From: Treponema sp. UBA4319
Lineage (GTDB): Bacteria; Spirochaetota; Spirochaetia; Treponematales; Treponemataceae
Reading direction: 5' to 3'
DNA: 13,006 bases
Assembly: GCA_002393865.1 (NCBI GenBank)
Contig: DGUD01000117.1
Location: forward strand, 1-13,006
The notes beneath the pieces were generated by a model. The model was not told the DNA's origin. It made no database searches and worked only from the letters and a program-made list of their open reading frames with translations. Shown piece by piece: positions 1 through 5,552 of this stretch. Every line of letters begins with the position of its first letter. Position 1 is the stretch's first letter. The position numbers and the translations under genes were made by a program.

Positions 1-51
1 TCCCGCCGGAATCCAATACCATTCCCGCCCGGAATCCAATACCACTCCCGC
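1..51. repeat. Short tandem repeat, about 2.3 copies, entering from the left edge
   Basis: Two near-identical units (1-22 and 23-45) share the core GGAATCCAATACCA preceded by TCCCGCC or TCCCGCCC. A third copy starts at 46 (TCCCGC) and then diverges. The units differ by one inserted C and one terminal substitution. Lengths of 22 and 23 nt break any reading frame, so the repeat is probably non-coding. The array may extend left of the window. There are no spacers, so it is not a CRISPR array. Function unknown. Confidence 0.75.
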
Positions 52-59
52 GGGGAGCG

Positions 60-113
60 CATTCCGCTGCCTCCGGGGGCGCAATTTTTTTGTGCTGCCC
101 CGGAGGCTGAATG
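60..113. other. GC-rich imperfect palindrome (large hairpin) upstream of rnfC
   Basis: A perfect 10-bp stem pairs 69-78 (GCCTCCGGGG) with 98-107 (CCCCGGAGGC). Outside it CATTC (60-64) pairs with GAATG (109-113). Inside it 79-83 can pair with 91-95, leaving a T-rich loop. The only T-run (85-91) lies in the loop, not 3' of the stem on either strand, so it is not a canonical intrinsic terminator. It may end transcription of a gene left of the window or be a palindromic repeat element. Confidence 0.6.
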
Positions 114-189
114 GCAGCTGAAAAATTTCCCTCAAAGTCCGCTTTTTTGCGCGTGCCGCGGTGCTGCCCTAGCAATATGCGCGGCCATG

Positions 190-198
190 TGGTATAAT
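190..198 (+). promoter_or_regulatory. Extended -10 promoter for the rnf operon
   Basis: The sequence TGGTATAAT is an exact match to the extended -10 consensus TGnTATAAT, with the hexamer at 193-198. The best -35 at 17-bp spacing is TAGCAA (170-175), a poor match, which is normal for extended -10 promoters. Transcription would begin near 205, giving a leader of about 40 nt before the rnfC ATG. No operator or riboswitch is apparent. Confidence 0.7.
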
Positions 199-230
199 AG
201 AACGATGTAAAGAGTATAAGGCTGTGCAAA

Positions 231-236
231 AAGGAG
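231..236 (+). promoter_or_regulatory. rnfC ribosome binding site that fixes the start
   Basis: AAGGAG lies 8 nt before the ATG at 245. An in-frame GTG at 224 would put this Shine-Dalgarno inside the coding sequence and has no good site of its own. The ATG also gives the N-terminus MKTHTFKGGIHP, which matches the usual start of RnfC proteins. Confidence 0.85.
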
Positions 237-244
237 TCTACGAT

Positions 245-1615
245 ATGAAAACGCACACATTCAAGGGGGGCATCCACCCGGAGGAGATGAAGGAGCTGAG
301 CAACTGCTGTCCGATTGCGGATGCTTTTCCTGCTTCCCGGACGGTGACCATCCCCGTCACCATGGGGGGCGCGCCGAACACGCCGCTCGTCAAGGTGGGG
401 GACAGCGTAAAAAAGGGACAGGTCATCGCAAAGAGCGACGCATTTATGTCTGCCCCGGTACACGCATCGATTTCAGGAAAAGTAAAGAAAATCCAGAACT
501 GCCTCGTGACGGGCAACCAGGAGGTACCGTGCATCATCATTGAGTCTGACGGCTCGGCGGAGACGGAATACATGCCGCCGCTCGACCCGTTCACCTGCGA
601 CACAAAGGAGGCGGTCGCGCGGATACGGGACGCGGGCATCGTGGGCATGGGCGGTGCATCGTTCCCCACCCACGTCAAGCTCAGCCCGCCGCCGGACAAG
701 GAAATCACCTACGTGCTGCTGAACGCGGCGGAATGCGAGCCCTACCTGACGGTGGACGAGCGCACCATGCAGGAGCAGCCTGAAAAGGTTGTCGACGGGC
801 TCGCCATCGTCCTCAAGATTACCGGGGCGCAGGGCATCATCGCGCTGGAGACGAACAAGGCGCAAGTTCTGCCCGCGCTGGAGGGCGCAATCCAGAAGCG
901 CGGCTACGGCGACGACATGCGAGTGGCCATGGTCAGGACGAAGTATCCCCAGGGCTGCGAGAAGAACATCGTCGATGCGCTGCTCGGCGTGGAGATTCCT
1001 GCGGGCAAGCTGCCCGCCGACGCGGGCGCAATCATCTGCAACGTGGGCACCGTCTGCGCTATCAGCGACGCGTTCCGACTAGGCAAGCCGCTCATCGAGC
1101 GCGCGCTCACGGTTTCCGGCGGCGCGGTGGAGAAACCGTGCAACCTGCGCGTTCCCGTCGGCACGCTTATCAGCGACCTCATGCCGGAGGCTTTCTCTCT
1201 CAAGGAAGGAAAAACGGCCAAAATCATCAGCGGCGGCCCCATGATGGGCTTCGCCATGCCGTCCACGCAGTTCCCCGTGGCAAAGGGAACCAGCGGCATC
1301 ACATTCCTCACAAAGGAAGAGACCTACCTTACGGACGAAGGGCAGTGCATCAGCTGCGGAAAATGCGTAGGCGCCTGCCCCATGCACCTGACGCCGGTCA
1401 TGATGTCGCGCTCGCTCGACGCGGACGACGTGGAGGACGCAAAGAAATTCGGCCTGATGGACTGCATCGAATGCGGCTGCTGCGCCTACGTCTGCCCGGC
1501 GGACATACGGCTCGTGCAGCGCTTCCGGCTGGGCAAGCAGATTGTCCGCGCACAGATGGCGGAAGCCCGCGCAAAGGCGGCGGCGGCAACGGCCGCGAAC
1601 GGAGGAACAAAATGA
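245..1615 (+). CDS. rnfC: RnfC, Fe-S and flavin/NADH-binding subunit of the Rnf electron transport complex
   Basis: RnfC is the peripheral cytoplasmic subunit that exchanges electrons with NAD(H) in the ferredoxin:NAD+ oxidoreductase complex. The 456-residue protein starts with the RnfC-type KGGIHP segment and has a barrel-sandwich-like N-terminal part (about 30-90). A NuoF-like nucleotide/flavin motif, GMGGASFPTHVKL, covers about 134-146, and NAAECEPYLTVDERT about 160-174. Two 4Fe-4S motifs follow: Cys368/371/374/378 and Cys407/410/413/417. Length suits the short clostridial/spirochaetal form, without the long repeat-rich C-terminus of enterobacterial RnfC. The ATG at 245 is chosen for its AAGGAG site. 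The stop overlaps the rnfD start (ATGA), so translation is probably coupled. First gene of the operon. Confidence 0.97.
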   Translation: MKTHTFKGGIHPEEMKELSNCCPIADAFPASRTVTIPVTMGGAPNTPLVKVGDSVKKGQVIAKSDAFMSAPVHASISGKVKKIQNCLVTGNQEVPCIIIESDGSAETEYMPPLDPFTCDTKEAVARIRDAGIVGMGGASFPTHVKLSPPPDKEITYVLLNAAECEPYLTVDERTMQEQPEKVVDGLAIVLKITGAQGIIALETNKAQVLPALEGAIQKRGYGDDMRVAMVRTKYPQGCEKNIVDALLGVEIPAGKLPADAGAIICNVGTVCAISDAFRLGKPLIERALTVSGGAVEKPCNLRVPVGTLISDLMPEAFSLKEGKTAKIISGGPMMGFAMPSTQFPVAKGTSGITFLTKEETYLTDEGQCISCGKCVGACPMHLTPVMMSRSLDADDVEDAKKFGLMDCIECGCCAYVCPADIRLVQRFRLGKQIVRAQMAEARAKAAAATAANGGTK

Positions 1616-2658
1616 GCGATACATCCAGCAGGGTTTTCCTGTCTTCCAGCCCCCACTTCACCGCGGGGCAGAACACGCAGCAGATTATGGCGGTGGTACT
1701 CATATCGCTGCTGCCGGAATGTATATACGGGGTGATGGTCTTCGGGCTGCGCGCGCTGGTGACGATACTTGTCTCCGTGGCAAGCTGCGTCGCCTTTGAG
1801 GCGCTGTTCCAGAAAATCTGCCGCCAGAAAATCACGGTGGACAACCTCTCCGCGGCGGTCACTGGGGTGCTGCTCGCCCTCGTCGTCTCGTCATCCGTGC
1901 CCGCATGGATGGTGGTCATCGGGGCATTCGTCGCCGTGGTCATCGCGAAGGGCATCTTTGGCGGCATCGGCGCCAACGTCTTCAACCCGGCGCTCACGGG
2001 GCGCGGCTTTATGGTCATCAGCTTCGGCGCGGCCATGAGCAGATGGGCTGAGCCCCACGCGCCGGACGCAATCTCATCCGCGACGGTGCTCAGCCAGATT
2101 CGGGCAGGCAGCATCGGTGCCGACGATTTCAACTTCGTTCAATATTTTATAGGCAACCGGGCGGGCTGCATCGGCGAGACCTCAGCCCTGCTCATCCTCA
2201 TATCATTCGTCTTCCTGCTGGCGATGCGCATCATCGACTGGCGCGCCCCGGTGGCAATGGTGGCGACGGTGGCCGCGGGCACATTCATCAGCGCGCTGGC
2301 CGCCGGCAGGGGGGCCGCGGGTGCCGGTGCCGACGTGCTGATGGCGCTGCTGACGGGCGGCGTGCTTTTCGGCGCCACGTTCATGGTCACCGACTACGCC
2401 ACGGCGCCCGTGACTAAGCCCGGCAGGCTCGTCTTCGGCTTCGGATGCGGGCTCATCACCTTCCTCATCCGGCGCTTCGGCGGCTACCCGGAGGGCGTCA
2501 TGTTCAGCATCCTCATCATGAACACGACGACGTATTTCCTGAACCGCCTGACGTCCCGCAAGTACGGCTACGGCTCCCGCGCGCGCCACTGCGACGTGCC
2601 GGCCAAGACGGTAACTGATTTTGACGTGCGGAACGCAGCCAAGGAGGAATCAAAATGA
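1612..2658 (+). CDS. rnfD: RnfD, membrane subunit of the Rnf complex with covalent FMN site
   Basis: RnfD is an integral membrane subunit homologous to NqrB, carries FMN bound through a threonine phosphoester, and takes part in electron transfer coupled to ion pumping. The 348-residue protein is very hydrophobic, with helices from about 24 to 320. The family segments KGIFGGIGANVFNPALTGR (about 113-131) and GNRAGCIGETSALLIL are clear. The flavinylation site is DAISSAT, with Thr158 (codon 2083-2085) the expected acceptor; a Ser replaces the Gly of the classic SGAT motif. The true start is the ATG at 1612, overlapping the rnfC stop by 4 bp, with GGAGG at 1601-1605. A longer open frame upstream is chance read-through across rnfC. 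It overlaps rnfG by 4 bp. Confidence 0.96.
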   Translation: MSDTSSRVFLSSSPHFTAGQNTQQIMAVVLISLLPECIYGVMVFGLRALVTILVSVASCVAFEALFQKICRQKITVDNLSAAVTGVLLALVVSSSVPAWMVVIGAFVAVVIAKGIFGGIGANVFNPALTGRGFMVISFGAAMSRWAEPHAPDAISSATVLSQIRAGSIGADDFNFVQYFIGNRAGCIGETSALLILISFVFLLAMRIIDWRAPVAMVATVAAGTFISALAAGRGAAGAGADVLMALLTGGVLFGATFMVTDYATAPVTKPGRLVFGFGCGLITFLIRRFGGYPEGVMFSILIMNTTTYFLNRLTSRKYGYGSRARHCDVPAKTVTDFDVRNAAKEESK

Positions 2659-3272
2659 GCGCAGCTAAGAAGGAAGAAGGCTTCGGCTCCATGATAAAGC
2701 TGGGGCTCATACTGGCGGCCTACGCGGTCGCGTCCTGCACCGTGCTCGCCGTGGTGAACAACATCACCGCCCCCGTCATCGCCGCCAACAACGAGCGCAA
2801 GGCGAACGAGGCAATGCGCATGGTCATCGCGCAGGCGGAGGACTTCAGCGCGGTCGACAGCGCGCTCTGCGGCACCACGCCCAGCGGCACCACAAAGATA
2901 GAGGCAGTCAGGCTCGCAAAGGCGGGCGGCAAGGTCATCGGCGCCGTCATCCAGATCAGCGGCCCCACCTACGACCACGCGAGCATCATGATAGGGGTGG
3001 ACGCGCAGGGGACGGTCTCCGGCGTGCAGTTCCTTGAGAACACCGACTCTCCGGGATTCGGCTCCAAGGCGAGCGACCCCAACTTCAAGCTTTCCGGCGG
3101 AAGCACGTTCTACGGGCAGTTCACGGGGAAGAAAGTGGCGGACGGCTTCGTCGCAGGGGAGACATTCGACGCGATTTCCGGCGCGACCATCACCAGCAAA
3201 GGCGTCGCGACGCTGCTGAGCGACGGCACCTCAGTCCTCATGTCGCTTTTGAAGGAGCACGGCAATGACTAA
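2655..3272 (+). CDS. rnfG: RnfG, periplasmic-facing covalent-FMN subunit of the Rnf complex
   Basis: RnfG is homologous to NqrC: one N-terminal membrane anchor and an FMN-binding domain outside the membrane. In this 205-residue protein the anchor is about residues 14-36. An FMN-binding domain follows, with FLENTDSPGFGSKA (about 126-139) and the flavin attachment motif SGATITSKGV, where Thr178 is the expected FMN acceptor. The start ATG at 2655 overlaps the rnfD stop (ATGA) and has AAGGAGG at 2641-2647. The 3' end overlaps rnfE by 8 bp. Flavinylation in known systems needs an ApbE flavin transferase, which is not encoded in this window. Confidence 0.96.
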   Translation: MSAAKKEEGFGSMIKLGLILAAYAVASCTVLAVVNNITAPVIAANNERKANEAMRMVIAQAEDFSAVDSALCGTTPSGTTKIEAVRLAKAGGKVIGAVIQISGPTYDHASIMIGVDAQGTVSGVQFLENTDSPGFGSKASDPNFKLSGGSTFYGQFTGKKVADGFVAGETFDAISGATITSKGVATLLSDGTSVLMSLLKEHGND

Positions 3273-3891
3273 TATCAAGACCTTTACCAAGGGAATCCTC
3301 CTTGAGAATCCCCTTCTCATACTGAACATAGGGCTCTGCTCCGCACTCGGCGTGACGACGAGCATATTCAACGCGCTGGGCATGGGCGCAGGCATGACAT
3401 TCGTCCTCGTGATGAGCGAGATTGTCATCAGCCTGTTCCGGAAATGCATACCCGGATCCATCCGCCTGCCGGTATTCATCATCATCATCGCGGCGTTCAC
3501 CACCATCGTGCAGCTGGTGCTGCAGGCATTCGTGCCCGCACTCTACAGCGCGCTCGGCGTGTTCCTGCCGCTTATCGTCGTGAACTGCATCATCATGGGG
3601 CGCGTAGAGGCATTTGCATCCAAAAATCCCCTCGGCGCCTCAATCCTTGACGGCTTCGGCATGGGCGTGGGCTACACCATCGTCCTGGTGCTCATCGCGC
3701 TCGTGCGGGAACTGCTGGGCAACGGCACGCTCCTTGCGGGGACGGCGGCACAGATTACCATCATCCCGGAGGCGTACCGCATCGGCATCCTGAACAGCGC
3801 GCCGGGAGGCTTCATCGTGTTCGGCGTCATCGCGGCGGCGAACCAGGCAATGCAGAACGCGCGGAAAGCAAAGGAGGAGGCTGCCAAATGA
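3265..3891 (+). CDS. rnfE: RnfE, integral membrane subunit of the Rnf complex
   Basis: RnfE is a six-helix membrane protein homologous to NqrD and paralogous to RnfA. With RnfA it forms the core thought to hold an Fe-S cluster within the membrane. The 208-residue protein has about six hydrophobic segments and the two conserved half-membrane cysteines: Cys25 in NIGLCSALGVTTS and Cys108 in VVNCIIMGR. The motif FASKNPLGASILDGFGMGVGYT is typical of the family. The start at 3265 has AAGGAG (3252-3257) 7 nt upstream. The gene overlaps rnfG by 8 bp and rnfA by 4 bp, so it belongs to the coupled operon. Confidence 0.96.
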   Translation: MTNIKTFTKGILLENPLLILNIGLCSALGVTTSIFNALGMGAGMTFVLVMSEIVISLFRKCIPGSIRLPVFIIIIAAFTTIVQLVLQAFVPALYSALGVFLPLIVVNCIIMGRVEAFASKNPLGASILDGFGMGVGYTIVLVLIALVRELLGNGTLLAGTAAQITIIPEAYRIGILNSAPGGFIVFGVIAAANQAMQNARKAKEEAAK

Positions 3892-4466
3892 GCAATCTGC
3901 TGAGTATCTTCATAAAATCACTGCTCGTGGACAACGTTGTCTTTGTCCAGTACCTCGCCATCTGCCCCTTCATCGGCATGACGAGCGAGACGGGCAAGGC
4001 GACGGGCATGGGACTCGCGACGACGTTCGTCATCATGCTGGCGGAGCTGGTCACCTGGCCGCTCTACAATTACGTCATGGTTCCGCTGGGGCTGAGCTTT
4101 CTCCAGACGATTTTCTTCATTCTGGTGATTGCCTCGCTCGTGCAGCTTGTTGAATTCTATCTTAAAAAATCAGCACCTGCGCTCTACAGTTCCATGGGCA
4201 TCTACCTCTCGCTCATCACGACGAACTGCGCGGTGCTGGGCGTAACGCTCAACTGCATCAGCAAGAACTACAACTACGTCGAAAGCATCGTCTATGCATT
4301 CGGCACCGCGCTCGGCTTCCTGCTGAGCATGGTGATTATGTCCGGCGTGCGAGGAAAGATAAAGACCGCACGGATTCCCGCCGCATTCAAGGGAACCCCG
4401 ATACTCTTTGTCTCCGCAGGGCTGCTGAGCCTTGCCTTCCTTGGCTTCAAGGGACTCATAAAATAG
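3888..4466 (+). CDS. rnfA: RnfA, integral membrane subunit of the Rnf complex
   Basis: RnfA is homologous to NqrE and is the inverted-topology partner of RnfE. The 192-residue protein, a usual length for the family, has about six hydrophobic helices. It carries the conserved cysteines Cys26 (LAICPFIGMTS) and Cys114 (ITTNCAVLGVTL), which with those of RnfE are expected to bind an iron-sulfur centre inside the membrane. SAPALYSSMGIYLSLI (about 95-110) is a clear family signature. It starts at the ATG overlapping the rnfE stop, behind a strong AAGGAGGAGG stretch (3871-3880). The rnfB start follows after 9 bp. Confidence 0.96.
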   Translation: MSNLLSIFIKSLLVDNVVFVQYLAICPFIGMTSETGKATGMGLATTFVIMLAELVTWPLYNYVMVPLGLSFLQTIFFILVIASLVQLVEFYLKKSAPALYSSMGIYLSLITTNCAVLGVTLNCISKNYNYVESIVYAFGTALGFLLSMVIMSGVRGKIKTARIPAAFKGTPILFVSAGLLSLAFLGFKGLIK

Positions 4467-4475
4467 GGGGCGGAC

Positions 4476-5291
4476 ATGAAAGTTATCATCGCAACGGTTA
4501 TCGTCGCCCTCGTGGTGGCGTTCGTGCTCGGCGTGCTGCTGGGTCTGTTCAAGAAGATTTTTGCGGTCGCCGTTGACCCCAAGGTCGCCCTCATACGGGA
4601 AGCGCTGTCCGGCGGAAACTGCGGCGGCTGCGGCTACGCGGGCTGCGACGCCTTTGCGGCGGCTGTGGCGGCCGGCGAGGCACCGGTCACCGGCTGCGTG
4701 GCGGGCGGCCCTGCCACAGCGGAAAAGCTCGCGCAGATTATGGGCGTCTCAGGCAGTGGGGCAGAGCGCAAGGTGGCATTCCTTGCCTGCCGCGGCACCA
4801 AGGAATGCGCCGGTGACAAAGGCGAGTACACGGGGCTCAAGACCTGCCGCGCGGCACAGCTGGCCGTGGGCGGCACAAAGCTCTGCGCCTTTGGCTGCGT
4901 CGGCTATGGCGACTGCGCCGCGGAATGCCCGTTCGGCGCGCTCAGCATGGGCGCGGACGGGCTGCCCCACGTGGACTACAAGAAATGCACGGGCTGCGGC
5001 AAGTGCGTAAAGACCTGCCCCAAAAAGCTCTTCGCGCTTGTCCCGGCGGAACGCAAAGGCTCCGTCGCCGCCTGTTCCTGCCACAGCGACAATAAGCCGC
5101 AAATCCGCAAGAACTGCACGGCAGGCTGCTTTAAGTGCGGCATGTGCGCGCGCAAGTGCCCGGAGCAGTGCATCGACCTTGCCAGCGGCATCCCGCAGAT
5201 TGACTATGCAAAATGCACCAGCTGCGGGGAATGCGTAAAGGCGTGCCCTGACAAGGTGCTCCACCTGCTGCAGGACGTCGTGAACGCCTGA
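4476..5291 (+). CDS. rnfB: RnfB, multi-cluster ferredoxin-like subunit of the Rnf complex
   Basis: RnfB is the membrane-anchored cytoplasmic subunit that accepts electrons from ferredoxin. The 271-residue protein begins with one membrane helix (about 2-24). An N-terminal 4Fe-4S domain follows, with Cys49/52/57/74 (NCGGCGYAGC...GC). A cysteine-containing middle region (Cys105, 111, 124) precedes four ferredoxin-like motifs: Cys137/141/147/151, Cys171/174/177/181, Cys218/221/224/228 and Cys247/250/253/257. This implies at least five 4Fe-4S clusters, as in clostridial and acetogen RnfB rather than the shorter proteobacterial form. The start follows a weak G-rich site (AGGGGG, 4465-4470), so translation may lean on coupling from rnfA. 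Last gene of the operon. Confidence 0.96.
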   Translation: MKVIIATVIVALVVAFVLGVLLGLFKKIFAVAVDPKVALIREALSGGNCGGCGYAGCDAFAAAVAAGEAPVTGCVAGGPATAEKLAQIMGVSGSGAERKVAFLACRGTKECAGDKGEYTGLKTCRAAQLAVGGTKLCAFGCVGYGDCAAECPFGALSMGADGLPHVDYKKCTGCGKCVKTCPKKLFALVPAERKGSVAACSCHSDNKPQIRKNCTAGCFKCGMCARKCPEQCIDLASGIPQIDYAKCTSCGECVKACPDKVLHLLQDVVNA

Positions 5292-5301
5292 GCCTGCGCT
5301 G

Positions 5302-5349
5302 CTGCCCGGCAAAAACGGAATTCCCTGGATTTCCGCCATTGCCGGGCAG
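5302..5349. other. Palindrome (hairpin) just after rnfB
   Basis: A perfect 11-bp stem pairs 5302-5312 (CTGCCCGGCAA) with 5339-5349 (TTGCCGGGCAG). An inner stem pairs CGGAA (5316-5320) with TTCCG (5331-5335). It begins 10 nt after the rnfB stop and is the obvious candidate for the operon's 3' end. It lacks a T-run on the + strand, so it may be an RNA-stabilising hairpin or a factor-dependent terminator rather than a standard intrinsic one. Confidence 0.6.
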
Positions 5350-5410
5350 TCCGGCGCCGCTCATTCCGCATAAAAATATCAAAAAAAAAACAAAACGACA
5401 GCCTAAATGT

Positions 5411-5438
5411 TTGACATCTTACAAAAAGTTATTATAAT
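5411..5438 (+). promoter_or_regulatory. Sigma70-type promoter for the first chemoreceptor gene
   Basis: A perfect -35 TTGACA (5411-5416) and a perfect -10 TATAAT (5433-5438) are separated by 16 bp. An A-rich stretch (about 5371-5396, including ten consecutive A) lies just upstream and could act as an UP element. Transcription would begin near 5445, leaving a leader of about 108 nt before the ATG at 5553. The strength suggests high expression independent of the rnf operon. Confidence 0.85.
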
Positions 5439-5541
5439 CGATAGTATGGCATAGTGCCGGTAATACGCCCGATAAGGGAGCGCATGACGTTTCCTCTCGG
5501 ACGGCGTCCGGAAAACATGAGAATTCCGGGCAAACATAACA

Positions 5542-5547
5542 GAGGAG
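5542..5547 (+). promoter_or_regulatory. Ribosome binding site of the first chemoreceptor
   Basis: GAGGAG lies 5 nt before the ATG at 5553 and supports that start. Two earlier in-frame starts exist. GTG 5454 sits close to the predicted transcription start, leaving almost no leader. ATG 5484 has AAGGGAG only about 3 nt upstream, which is short. They would add 33 or 23 residues of polar, arginine-rich sequence. Confidence 0.75.
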
Positions 5548-5552
5548 ATTTT

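Noticed and set aside
1..60. CRISPR array at the left edge
   Set aside because: The units are directly adjacent with no spacers and there are no cas genes, so it is a plain tandem repeat.
1138..1611. Extension of the rnfD frame far upstream into rnfC
   Set aside because: The arginine/histidine-rich extension is out-of-frame rnfC sequence. The ATG at 1612 with GGAGG and the ATGA overlap gives the normal RnfD N-terminus.
5520..5552. Possible cyclic-di-GMP (GEMM) riboswitch suggested by GGGCAAAC before the chemoreceptor gene
   Set aside because: Only this short box matches. The following conserved parts of the aptamer, including the second box and tetraloop receptor, are absent, and the box runs straight into the ribosome binding site.
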